Shown: positions 9,486 to 17,092 of the stretch, piece by piece
Numbering within the stretch: position 1 is the first letter of the stretch
How the letters are laid out: each line of letters starts with the position of its first letter
Assembly: GCF_013433315.1 (NCBI RefSeq)
Contig: NZ_WXVV01000001.1
Location: forward strand, 372,001 to 436,000
Direction: 5' to 3'
DNA: 64,000 nucleotides
Source: Pseudomonas crudilactis
GTDB taxonomy: Bacteria > Pseudomonadota > Gammaproteobacteria > Pseudomonadales > Pseudomonadaceae
Made by a program: the position numbers and the translations under genes
The notes under the pieces: generated by a model
The model's database searches: none
What the model was told of the DNA's origin: nothing
What the model saw: only the letters and a program-made list of their open reading frames with translations

Positions 9486-10915
9486 GACCACTCCCGGTAA
9501 TATTGGGAGAGTTTATTCAGGATTGACTCGTACAGATAAGAAAACGCTACTAACTCCGGTGGCGGAGTAAACGACGGGTGCAAATCATCTATCAACTTTT
9601 GATAGTTGCGCGACAACCCCTCATCCAGAAGTGGAAACCAATAAGGTTTTATATCCCAGCGATACTCATAGCCCGTTGCAAACATCTGTTGCACCGTTTC
9701 TTTAACAGTGTTTTCGCGGGCAAATCCGGTCAGTGGAGCGCGCACTGGCGTAAACGGACTGAGATCAAGACTATTACTTTTCATGCCAGTCAAACAGTCA
9801 GCTATATAGCCTGCCAATAACGGCGACTGATGCAACCCGTCCCGATAAGTGCCTGTTGCGAGCCAAAGCCCCTCTATACCGCACTCACCTATCAATGGGA
9901 ATCCGTCTGCCGGAATGGGCCTGTTGCCGACCTGAATGGAAATGACTTCTGCTCCATGGAGATCCAAACTCAACTGATCGACAGCACAATCAAGCAAGAA
10001 CTGCACATCCGAAATCAGCGCGTGTTTCTTAGGCTGCTCGGAAATAATATTGGTCGCCCCAAGGTATAGAATTCCATCACCACGGGGGACGCAGTGCAGG
10101 CCGCAGGCAAATGCACGGTTCGGGGTACGAATGACGGAGTTAGGCAGTTCGCCCCCCTCCGGCATTTTCACCAGTATGGACACGCCATACCCACTGAACA
10201 ATGGTGGAATCCTCTTAACCACCTCGTCAAAGTGACTCAGCAAATCCAGAGAGTGAACGCCCGCAGCGACGATGACTTTTCGTGCCCAAAGTACCTCTCC
10301 ACTGCCCAACTCCACACCAGTGACTACATCGCCCTCTGCCAGCACTCGCTCGGCACTCTCATTCTTCAGAGTGCCCCCTTCAGCGACAAATGCAGCATCC
10401 AGTTTTTCCAGTAACAGGTGGGAGTTCACTGAATGTTCGTTCGGAATGTACAGCCCTCGTAGAGGACGAACGAGATGATTCGGCTTGAGCCACTCCATTT
10501 TACGTGGATCGATGACTTCGAAGGGTTCGCCATACTCAGTCAGCGTGCTCTCGATAGTGTCGTAGTTGACGCTATCGACTTCGTCCATGCCCGCCGTATT
10601 GAGCAAAACGTGAGTCCCCATTGCAGTGAACAGGGATGTCGGATTACCAGAAGAAACGGCCAAACGTTCCGCCCAGCTTGGCCATAGTTGCTGGGCTTGA
10701 CGATCCATATCCAGCTTCAGGCGGCCAAAATCGCTCGCCAGCAACCCACTGGTAACCTCACCAAAACAACCGTTCATTGCCCCGGCAGCCCTCGAGGCTG
10801 CATTCGCACGATCGGTTTCGCCGACCCGACAGACTTTTAAACCTCGCGATGACAACTCATACGCGATTGAACCACCCACAGCACCCGCCCCTACAACAAT
10901 GACGTCGAACTCCAT
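9482..10915 (-). CDS. FAD-dependent oxidoreductase, DAO (glycine oxidase/ThiO-like) family
   Basis: A 477-residue flavoprotein beginning with a dinucleotide-binding fold (VIVVGAGAVGGSIAYEL, GAGAVG at 9-14). Later it has VGNRPIPADGFPLIG and WLATGTYRDGLHQSPLLAG, the usual C-terminal FAD and substrate region of D-amino-acid or glycine oxidase relatives. About 90 residues follow the normal end of ThiO-type proteins (the region ending NKLSQYYREWS), so it is a longer subgroup. It is the first gene of the pap operon: GAGGT lies six bases before the ATG and a long AT-rich leader lies upstream. It could oxidise the amine or C-alpha of the aminophenyl product. Not thiO by context. Confidence 0.75.
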   Translation of the reverse strand: MEFDVIVVGAGAVGGSIAYELSSRGLKVCRVGETDRANAASRAAGAMNGCFGEVTSGLLASDFGRLKLDMDRQAQQLWPSWAERLAVSSGNPTSLFTAMGTHVLLNTAGMDEVDSVNYDTIESTLTEYGEPFEVIDPRKMEWLKPNHLVRPLRGLYIPNEHSVNSHLLLEKLDAAFVAEGGTLKNESAERVLAEGDVVTGVELGSGEVLWARKVIVAAGVHSLDLLSHFDEVVKRIPPLFSGYGVSILVKMPEGGELPNSVIRTPNRAFACGLHCVPRGDGILYLGATNIISEQPKKHALISDVQFLLDCAVDQLSLDLHGAEVISIQVGNRPIPADGFPLIGECGIEGLWLATGTYRDGLHQSPLLAGYIADCLTGMKSNSLDLSPFTPVRAPLTGFARENTVKETVQQMFATGYEYRWDIKPYWFPLLDEGLSRNYQKLIDDLHPSFTPPPELVAFSYLYESILNKLSQYYREWS

Positions 10916-11348
10916 GTTTTGACCTCAAAATATTACTTACGGTTTAAGAGAATTGAATTTCCACCTTTTTAAAAACAAAACATTTCTATAGTTTCGTTAC
11001 ATACCAGTTCAATAGAGCATTTGTTTCATATTGTATCTTTGAAATACTTTCACACATTCAATCAACAAAAAGCCAGCAAAGCCTAACAAACACGAAGGCT
11101 AACCAATCAGTTAATCATCGAAACTTAAATTAATATTTTTCGGCCGCATACCAAACTTAAATGTTAAGTTACAAAATATCGATTTTTCGGCAAAACAGCC
11201 AACGATGGCTGAACTTAGATATGGAAAAGACTGGAGATTAATTTTCCTTCTCGCGGAAACGCAAACGCCCCGAACAAGTCGGGGCGTTTGTTTTTTTGCG
11301 TCACACGAGCCGAGCCGTGTGACATACCTACAAACCAATCAAGCGCTC
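10916..11348. other. AT-rich intergenic region upstream of the pap operon
   Basis: No coding region is supported here. Roughly 10916-11240 is far more AT-rich than the rest of the window and probably holds the minus-strand promoter of the pap operon; I cannot fix a -35/-10 pair with confidence. The galU-proximal part holds two inverted repeats: 11262-11290 (followed by seven T on the plus strand) and 11300-11323 (GTCACACG/CGTGTGAC). The base composition change marks one edge of the candidate inserted cluster. Confidence 0.6.
11262..11297 (+). terminator. Strong intrinsic terminator facing the plus strand
   Basis: A 12-bp perfect stem (11262-11273 with 11279-11290, core CAAACGCCCCGA) and a 5-base loop are followed by seven T at 11291-11297. 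The U-run is on the plus strand, while galU ends just to the right on the minus strand. Read from galU, the stem is followed only by CGTTTCC, a poorer tail. It may serve galU anyway, or end an unrecognised plus-strand RNA. Confidence 0.75.
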
Positions 11349-12188
11349 TTAATAAGCCTTGCCAGTCTTGTAGAAGTTCTCGAAGCAGAAGTTGGTCGCT
11401 TCGATGTAGCCTTCAGCGCCACCGCAGTCGAAACGCTTGCCTTTGAACTTGTAGGCCATGACGCAGCCGTTCTGGGCTTGTTTCATCAGGGCGTCGGTGA
11501 TCTGGATTTCGCCGCCCTTGCCTGGCTCGGTTTGTTCGATCAGGTCGAAGATGTCCGGGGTCAGGATGTAACGACCGATGATCGCCAGGTTCGACGGCGC
11601 GTCTTCCGGCTTTGGCTTCTCGACCATGCTGTGAACGCGGTAGATGTCGTCGCGGATCATCTCGCCAGCGATCACGCCGTACTTGCTGGTTTCCTGCGGG
11701 TCGACTTCCTGGATGGCGATGATCGAGCAGCGGAACTGCTTGTACAGCTTGACCATCTGGGTCAGGACGCCGTCGCCTTCGAGGTTGACGCACAGGTCGT
11801 CCGCCAGGACCACGGCGAACGGTTCGTCACCGATCAGCGGGCGACCGGTCAGGATCGCGTGGCCCAGGCCTTTCATTTCGGTCTGACGGGTGTAGGAGAA
11901 CGAGCACTCGTCGAGCAGTTTGCGGATGCCGACCAGGTATTTTTCCTTGTCGGTGCCTTTGATCTGGTTTTCCAGCTCGTAGCTGATGTCGAAGTGGTCT
12001 TCCAGAGCACGCTTGCCACGACCGGTCACGATGGAGATTTCCGTCAGGCCAGCGTCCAGAGCTTCTTCAACGCCGTACTGGATCAGTGGCTTGTTTACCA
12101 CCGGCAGCATTTCTTTAGGCATGGCTTTAGTCGCTGGCAGGAAGCGAGTACCGTAACCGGCTGCTGGGAACAAGCATTTCTTGATCAT
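11349..12188 (-). CDS. galU: UTP--glucose-1-phosphate uridylyltransferase
   Basis: A 279-residue cytoplasmic nucleotidyltransferase making UDP-glucose for LPS, exopolysaccharide and osmotic glucans. It begins with FPAAGYGTRFLPATKAMPKE, the nucleotide-binding signature, and carries EMLPVVNKPLIQYGVEEA, VLADDLCVN (metal-binding Asp) and VEKPKPEDAPSNLAIIGRY. Length is normal. AAGGAC precedes the ATG. In related genomes it is followed closely by gor on the same strand; here about 9 kb of other genes intervene. Confidence 0.97.
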   Translation of the reverse strand: MIKKCLFPAAGYGTRFLPATKAMPKEMLPVVNKPLIQYGVEEALDAGLTEISIVTGRGKRALEDHFDISYELENQIKGTDKEKYLVGIRKLLDECSFSYTRQTEMKGLGHAILTGRPLIGDEPFAVVLADDLCVNLEGDGVLTQMVKLYKQFRCSIIAIQEVDPQETSKYGVIAGEMIRDDIYRVHSMVEKPKPEDAPSNLAIIGRYILTPDIFDLIEQTEPGKGGEIQITDALMKQAQNGCVMAYKFKGKRFDCGGAEGYIEATNFCFENFYKTGKAY

Positions 12189-12446
12189 ATAAGTCCTTGA
12201 AAGGGCTGTGTGTACGAGTTTCGGCGCAGTCTAATCAGGCGGCGTGCACCTTACAATGCCCCGCACTGGCTAACCGATGCCAACATAGAGAAATATTCTC
12301 GCCGATAGTTCCATCGACATCCGGGCGCAGCCAGATCAGCGTAGCTCAAAGCTGCCGGCAAACTGAATCACCATACGCTCATCGCCCCCCAATGCGAGCA
12401 TTTGCCGGTATCATGGCGCCTTTGAACCAGCGAACGAGACAGATAG

Positions 12447-12632
12447 ATGGCCGCGGTAAAAATCATCAATGGGTATGTGATCGACAAGAAAGACGGCAAG
12501 TGGACCCTGACCACTACCAACGGCGAGCACATCGCCGGGCCTTTCGACAGCGAGCAAATGGCGACCGATGTTGCTTCCGTATTCACGGACACTCCGGCAT
12601 CGGCCAAGCGCCGTGGCAAAGATCAGGACTGA
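12447..12632 (+). CDS. Small conserved hypothetical protein
   Basis: A 61-residue soluble protein with a charged tail (AKRRGKDQD). The pattern VIDKKDGKWTLTTTNGEHIA followed by GPFDSEQMATDVASVF resembles a short beta hairpin plus helix, but I do not recognise a named family. It is monocistronic, with an intrinsic terminator 18 bases downstream. Reading-frame codon use matches its neighbours, and the paired terminator supports a real gene. Confidence 0.65.
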   Translation: MAAVKIINGYVIDKKDGKWTLTTTNGEHIAGPFDSEQMATDVASVFTDTPASAKRRGKDQD

Positions 12633-12650
12633 TCAGCCCCGACATGCCCC

Positions 12651-12677
12651 AGCCCTGCCCTTGTGCAGGGCTTTTTT
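12651..12677 (+). terminator. Intrinsic terminator
   Basis: The stem GCCCTGC (12652-12658) pairs with GCAGGGC (12665-12671) and is followed by six T. It ends the 12447-12632 transcript. Confidence 0.85.
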
Positions 12678-12762
12678 GTGCCCGCTGACAAACAAGTGGC
12701 CAAACGCTATAACCTTTTCACACCGGCGCTGTCAGAGCGTCTAGTCCCCCTCGCTGAAGACC

Positions 12763-13056
12763 ATGAACATGACCCTGAAAAAATTCCTGCCACTGATCGC
12801 GGTAGTGGCACTGGCCGGCTGTGCCACCTCACAACCCACCTACCTGAACAACGGTGAACAGGGGCTTGCGATCGACTGCTCCGGCGAAGCCAACTCCTGG
12901 GCGACCTGCTATGAAAAAGCCGATGCGTCCTGCGCGGGCACTGGTTATCGCATCGTTGGCACTGACGGCACGCCCCAGCCCAAAGAGAGCGACAAAACCC
13001 TGGGTGTCGATGTCGGCAACTACAAGAACCGCAGTGTCGTCGTGGTCTGCAAATAG
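12763..13056 (+). CDS. Small outer- or inner-membrane lipoprotein
   Basis: A 97-residue protein with a type II signal: positively charged start (MNMTLKKF), hydrophobic core and lipobox LAGC at about 17-20, so Cys20 would be lipidated. The mature part has four further Cys residues (DCSG, TCYEKADASC, VVCK) that could form periplasmic disulfides. An in-frame ATG two codons later is an alternative start. Function unknown. Confidence 0.75.
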   Translation: MNMTLKKFLPLIAVVALAGCATSQPTYLNNGEQGLAIDCSGEANSWATCYEKADASCAGTGYRIVGTDGTPQPKESDKTLGVDVGNYKNRSVVVVCK

Positions 13057-13059
13057 ACC

Positions 13060-13290
13060 TTACATATGAATTTCGGCGAACTTGATTCCGAGTCCGCGCA
13101 CCACCTCGATCAGATCGTCGAGTCGATTGAAAGACTCGACTTCGTCGTTTTCGTCGACCAGGAAGTAACTGCGGCCGGCGCTTTTCTTGAAAAACACAAT
13201 CCATTCTCCCGGATTCGCCGGGTTCTGGATGACATGGGTGGCAGAGATCAGGCCCTCTACGTGGCGCTCCCGTACTTGCTCTCGCTTCAT
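13060..13290 (-). CDS. Conserved hypothetical protein, 76 residues
   Basis: The frame is open from 13338, but the ATG at 13290 has GGAG five bases upstream and gives MKREQVRERHVEGLIS, so the shorter form is preferred. The core (WIVFFKKSAGRSYFLVDEND) is beta-rich and the C-terminus is an amphipathic helix (FNRLDDLIEVVRGLGIKFAE). Cytoplasmic. I do not recognise a functional family. It is convergent with the lipoprotein gene at 12763-13056, with almost no gap. Confidence 0.65.
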   Translation of the reverse strand: MKREQVRERHVEGLISATHVIQNPANPGEWIVFFKKSAGRSYFLVDENDEVESFNRLDDLIEVVRGLGIKFAEIHM

Positions 13291-13361
13291 CGCGACTCCA
13301 GAAATGAAAATGCCGTCACAGCATGACTGCGACGGCATCGGTGCTGATGACTGTCAGTCTA

Positions 13362-13718
13362 TCAGCCGGAAATACACGCATTGGCGGCCTTTTGCACGTC
13401 ACGCGGGCGAACCGGCACATTCGACATGCGCTCATGCAACTTGATGCTGCTGCCACCGGAGCGATCTTCGATATCAAACACGGCTGCCGCGCCGGTAGAA
13501 AGTTTCCCCGGAACGATTACCTGAACCCCGTCCTTGTGTGGCTGCATTTGCAGCGCGCCGCGGCTGTCAGCCAGTTTCTCGGCCAGACACTGGGCATATT
13601 CATGGGGTTTCTTGCCGGAGATCACGCTCATGGTCGGCAGCGTTTCATTGATTTCAGAAACACTCGCACAACCACCCACAGCCAGAACCAACGGCAGACA
13701 CACCACACCCCACTTCAT
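13362..13718 (-). CDS. Putative lipoprotein, 118 residues
   Basis: The start has an excellent AAAGGAGG site. Signal peptide MKWGVVCLPLVLAVGGC with lipobox VGGC ending at Cys17. The mature domain (about 100 residues) has two Cys (YAQCLAEKL and ANACISG), likely a disulfide. It resembles Pseudomonas small periplasmic lipoproteins of unknown role. It lies upstream of the 76-residue hypothetical on the same strand. Confidence 0.72.
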   Translation of the reverse strand: MKWGVVCLPLVLAVGGCASVSEINETLPTMSVISGKKPHEYAQCLAEKLADSRGALQMQPHKDGVQVIVPGKLSTGAAAVFDIEDRSGGSSIKLHERMSNVPVRPRDVQKAANACISG

Positions 13719-13928
13719 ACAATTCCTCCTTTAAAGACCGTCCGACAGCACAAATGCCGTTTTTCTCCGGGTCCTTCTGCATTTAACTCGCATCCGATCG
13801 CGAATATCTGTTCAAAATTGTCAAACCAACGCCCGACGGCCAGATAATAACCCGTGCAGACTGATAAACTGCGCGCAATTACAAGCTATCGTTTTGATTT
13901 TGTAGAAAAAGCCCTTCTGGAGGCGCCC

Positions 13929-14231
13929 ATGAAATTCATTCACCAGCGCGAGCACCTCAACGAAGACGACATCGTCGTCATCCAATGCTCGCAAATGTGC
14001 AACATCCGTCTGATGAACGACGCCAACTTCCGCAGCTTCAAGAATGGCGGCCGTCACACCTATCACGGCGGCGCCTTCGACACGTTTCCGGCCCGTATCA
14101 CCGCGCCGAGCACGGGTTTCTGGAACATCACCATCGACACCGTCAACCGTCGGCCAATCAGCGTCACGCGCAAGCCGACGCTGACCCATTCGATCAAGAT
14201 CATCCGTCGTTCCAGCACCAAACTCAGCTGA
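13929..14231 (+). CDS. DUF1883-family protein
   Basis: 100 residues from the ATG at 13929, which has CTGGAGG five bases upstream; the open frame from 13854 lacks such a site. The sequence MKFIHQREHLNEDDIVVIQC, NDANFRSFKNGGRHTYHGG and FPARITAPSTGFWNITIDTV matches the DUF1883 family, a compact beta-rich domain. Members are sometimes fused to or beside TIR-like proteins, but none is visible here. Function unknown. Confidence 0.7.
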   Translation: MKFIHQREHLNEDDIVVIQCSQMCNIRLMNDANFRSFKNGGRHTYHGGAFDTFPARITAPSTGFWNITIDTVNRRPISVTRKPTLTHSIKIIRRSSTKLS

Positions 14232-14259
14232 GACACGTCGCTCAATCAGAAAGGAATGC

Positions 14260-14436
14260 ATGACCGTGGCCCAAACGACCAAATACGTCATCAAGTACAA
14301 ACTCAACGGTGAACGCCGCTTTGAGTTCGCGCAACTCGAAAACGGCACTGAAGAAGAGGCCAAAGCTGCCCTGGACGCGATTCACGGTCAGAGCGACGAC
14401 GTGATCAGCGAAATCAGCGTCAGCAAAGCACTGTAA
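14260..14436 (+). CDS. Small conserved hypothetical protein (58 residues)
   Basis: ATG at 14260 with AAAGGA upstream and TAA at 14434. The product is MTVAQTTKYVIKYKLNGE, then RRFEFAQLENGTEEEAKAAL and a C-terminal helix ending VSKAL. Codon use is coherent and it lies 28 bases after the DUF1883 gene in the same direction, so the two are probably cotranscribed. Function unknown. Confidence 0.6.
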   Translation: MTVAQTTKYVIKYKLNGERRFEFAQLENGTEEEAKAALDAIHGQSDDVISEISVSKAL

Positions 14437-14528
14437 GGCGCGACCTCGAATTCGAGCGCAAGCGGCGGAGTGTTCTGCCGCAGGCCCTGCTTAAACTGAC
14501 CGCCTCGACCATCAGTCAAGGCATCAGC

Positions 14529-15239
14529 ATGTCAATGTCACCCTTCCGGCTGGAGCTGCTCGACTGGGCAAATCTGGAGCAGCAAATGGATCACGATGGT
14601 TGCGCGATTATCCGCTCACTGCTGTCGTCAGAAAGCTGCGAGCGTTTAAGTGCGCTCTATACGCAAGCCGAACCGTTTCGCTCGCAGGTCATCATGGCGC
14701 GTCACGGTTTCGGTCGTGGCGAGTACAAGTATTTCCGCTATCCACTTCCCTCAACCGTAGAACGCCTGCGCACTGCGCTTTACCCTCATCTGGTGCCGCA
14801 GGCAAACCGCTGGTTCGAGCGCATGAACCTGGCAACGCGCTTTCCCGAGATCCACAGCGAGTTCCTTCAGCACTGCCATGCCGCCGGCCAGACGCGCCCT
14901 ACTCCGCTTCTATTGCAGTACGGCCCGCAGGACTACAACTGTCTGCACCAGGACCTGTACGGCGAATTGGTATTTCCCCTGCAAGTGGCGATTCTTCTGT
15001 CAGAACCGGGCAAGGATTTTACCGGCGGCGAATTCGTCCTCACCGAACAACGCCCGCGCATGCAATCGCGCCCATTGGTGCAAGACCTGAAACAAGGCGA
15101 CGCACTGATTTTTGCCGTGAATCAACGCCCGGTCAAAGGCGGGCACGGCGACTATCGGGTGACCATGCGTCATGGCGTCAGTCGCCTGCACAGTGGAAAA
15201 AGGCATACCCTAGGTATCATCTTTCACGACGCAACCTGA
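14529..15239 (+). CDS. 2-oxoglutarate/Fe(II)-dependent oxygenase
   Basis: A 236-residue double-stranded beta-helix oxygenase. Iron ligands visible: HQD (LHQDLYGELVFP) and the distal His in MRHGVSR. The 2-oxoglutarate-binding Arg is likely in the region GKRHTLGIIFHD. Length and the conserved GEFVLTEQRPR segment fit the prolyl-4-hydroxylase-like group often found beside alkB/ada. The stop overlaps the alkB start as TGATG, so the two are translationally coupled, pointing to alkylation-damage repair or response. Substrate unknown. Confidence 0.82.
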   Translation: MSMSPFRLELLDWANLEQQMDHDGCAIIRSLLSSESCERLSALYTQAEPFRSQVIMARHGFGRGEYKYFRYPLPSTVERLRTALYPHLVPQANRWFERMNLATRFPEIHSEFLQHCHAAGQTRPTPLLLQYGPQDYNCLHQDLYGELVFPLQVAILLSEPGKDFTGGEFVLTEQRPRMQSRPLVQDLKQGDALIFAVNQRPVKGGHGDYRVTMRHGVSRLHSGKRHTLGIIFHDAT

Positions 15240-15910
15240 TGACCATGTCTTCAACAACATTCGACCTGTTCGCTGACCACGAACCCGAACAACAAGCCCG
15301 AGTCGAACAGATTGGCGAGCAATCCTGGTTATTGCGCGGCTTCGCCCTGCCGACTGTCGATCAGTTGCTGCCGGCACTGGACGTCGTTCTCGCCGCGGCG
15401 CCCTTGCGTCACATGGTGACACCGGGCGGTTTCAATATGTCAGTCGGCACCAGCAGTTGCGGTGACTGGGGCTGGATCACTGATCGCAGCGGCTATCGTT
15501 ATTCGGCTGTCGACCCGCTCAACGGGCTGCCTTGGCCGCAGATGCCCAAATCGTTCGCTGCTCTGGCGCATTCGGCAGCCGAGCTAGCTGGTTTTTCTGA
15601 CTTCATTGCAGATTCCTGCCTGATCAATCGCTATGTCCCTGGCGCAAAAATGTCATTGCATCAGGATAAAGACGAAAAGGACTACGCCGCGCCGATCGTT
15701 TCCCTGTCACTCGGATTGCCGGCCATGTTTCTGTTCGGTGGTTTTGCCCGCAGCGACAAGACCCGGCGAATCCCGCTGCTGCACGGTGACATAGTGGTCT
15801 GGGGCGGCGTTGACCGATTGCGCTACCACGGCGTATTGCCGATCAAGCAAGGTCAGCATCCACGCTTGGGTGAACAACGGATCAACCTGACGTTTCGGGT
15901 CGCTCGCTGA
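15239..15910 (+). CDS. alkB: AlkB, DNA oxidative demethylase
   Basis: 223 residues. It repairs 1-methyladenine and 3-methylcytosine by iron/2-oxoglutarate-dependent hydroxylation. Visible: the substrate loop SCGDWGWITD, NRYVPGAKMSLHQDKDE with the HxD iron ligands, RYHGV carrying the second His, and the RINLTFR Arg pair that binds 2-oxoglutarate. The start overlaps the oxygenase stop; a second ATG two codons on is possible. It precedes ada by 87 bases. Confidence 0.95.
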   Translation: MTMSSTTFDLFADHEPEQQARVEQIGEQSWLLRGFALPTVDQLLPALDVVLAAAPLRHMVTPGGFNMSVGTSSCGDWGWITDRSGYRYSAVDPLNGLPWPQMPKSFAALAHSAAELAGFSDFIADSCLINRYVPGAKMSLHQDKDEKDYAAPIVSLSLGLPAMFLFGGFARSDKTRRIPLLHGDIVVWGGVDRLRYHGVLPIKQGQHPRLGEQRINLTFRVAR

Positions 15911-15997
15911 GCCCCAAAAGTTTGACCGCAAGGCCCGGAGTGTTGTGCCAGGCGAGGCTGGTTAACCTGAATCAAACAGGTCAACGGATTACTCATC

Positions 15998-17065
15998 ATG
16001 AAAACGCTTTCGACCCCGCTCAACACCGAAAATGATCCACGCTGGGCCACCGTGCTTGCGCGCGATCCACAGGCGGATGGGCAGTTTGTCTACGCGGTGA
16101 AAACCACTGGCATCTACTGCCGCCCGAGCAGCCTCTCCCGCTTGCCGAAACCGCAAAACGTGGAGTTTTTCGATACCGCTGAACAAGCCGAAGCCGCAGG
16201 CTATCGCCCAAGCAAGCGTGCCAGCAAAGATCAGAGTGATGTGGCCGCACAGCATGCCGCGACCGTCGCCATTGCCTGCCGTCTTATCGAATCCGCCGAG
16301 ACCTTGCCGGCACTGAATGAACTGGCAAAAACCGCCGGCCTGAGTCCGTTTCATTTCCATCGCGTATTCAAAGCCGCGACGGGGTTGACGCCCAAGGGCT
16401 ACGCGTCGGCCCATCGCTCGCGCAAAGTCCGTGAGCGCCTGGCGGACGGCGGCTCGGTGACGGATGCGCTGTACGACGCTGGTTTCAATTCCAACAGCCG
16501 TTTCTATGAGGCAGCAGATCATTTGCTGGGCATGAAACCCGGCGACTATCGTGCGGCCGGGAAGAACAACGATATCCGCTTCGCTGTTGGCCAGTGCTCG
16601 CTCGGCGCGATTCTGGTGGCGCAAAGCGAGCGTGGGGTGTGCGCGATTCTGTTGGGTGACGACCCGCATCAACTGGTGTGCGACCTGCAGGATCAGTTTC
16701 GTAAGGCCAACCTGATCGGCGCCGATGCCGGATTCGAACAACTGATCGCCAAGGTCGTGGGGTTTATCGAAGCCCCGGCGCTTGGCCTGGACCTGCCGCT
16801 GGACGTTCGCGGCACCGCGTTTCAGGAACGCGTGTGGCAGGCGCTGCGGGAGATCCCGGCGGGCCATACGGCGAGCTACGCCGAAATTGCCCAGCGCATC
16901 GGCGCACCGACGTCCATGCGTGCAGTGGCCCTGGCTTGCGGAGCCAACCGCCTGGCGGTGGCGATCCCTTGCCACCGCGTGGTGCGCAGCGATGGCAATC
17001 TTTCCGGCTATCGCTGGGGTGTCGAGCGCAAGCGTCAGTTGCTGGAGCGTGAGACGACGTCCTGA
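15998..17065 (+). CDS. ada: Ada, bifunctional methyl-transfer regulator / O6-methylguanine-DNA methyltransferase
   Basis: 355 residues. The N-terminal zinc domain has TTGIYCRPSS with the phosphotriester-accepting Cys. It is followed by an AraC-type HTH (LAKTAGLSPFHFHRVFKAAT) and a C-terminal methyltransferase domain with the acceptor motif IPCHRVVR and NRLAVA before it. Methylation of the N-terminal Cys turns Ada into an activator of alkylation-response genes, so it probably activates the oxygenase-alkB genes here. Full length and all motifs are intact. Confidence 0.96.
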   Translation: MKTLSTPLNTENDPRWATVLARDPQADGQFVYAVKTTGIYCRPSSLSRLPKPQNVEFFDTAEQAEAAGYRPSKRASKDQSDVAAQHAATVAIACRLIESAETLPALNELAKTAGLSPFHFHRVFKAATGLTPKGYASAHRSRKVRERLADGGSVTDALYDAGFNSNSRFYEAADHLLGMKPGDYRAAGKNNDIRFAVGQCSLGAILVAQSERGVCAILLGDDPHQLVCDLQDQFRKANLIGADAGFEQLIAKVVGFIEAPALGLDLPLDVRGTAFQERVWQALREIPAGHTASYAEIAQRIGAPTSMRAVALACGANRLAVAIPCHRVVRSDGNLSGYRWGVERKRQLLERETTS

Positions 17066-17092
17066 GAGGCTGTCCCGCGCCGTCGGCGGCTG

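Noticed and set aside
11205..12200. 331-codon plus-strand frame over galU
   Set aside because: It is the mirror of galU codons; composition is typical of a shadow frame and it has no ribosome site.
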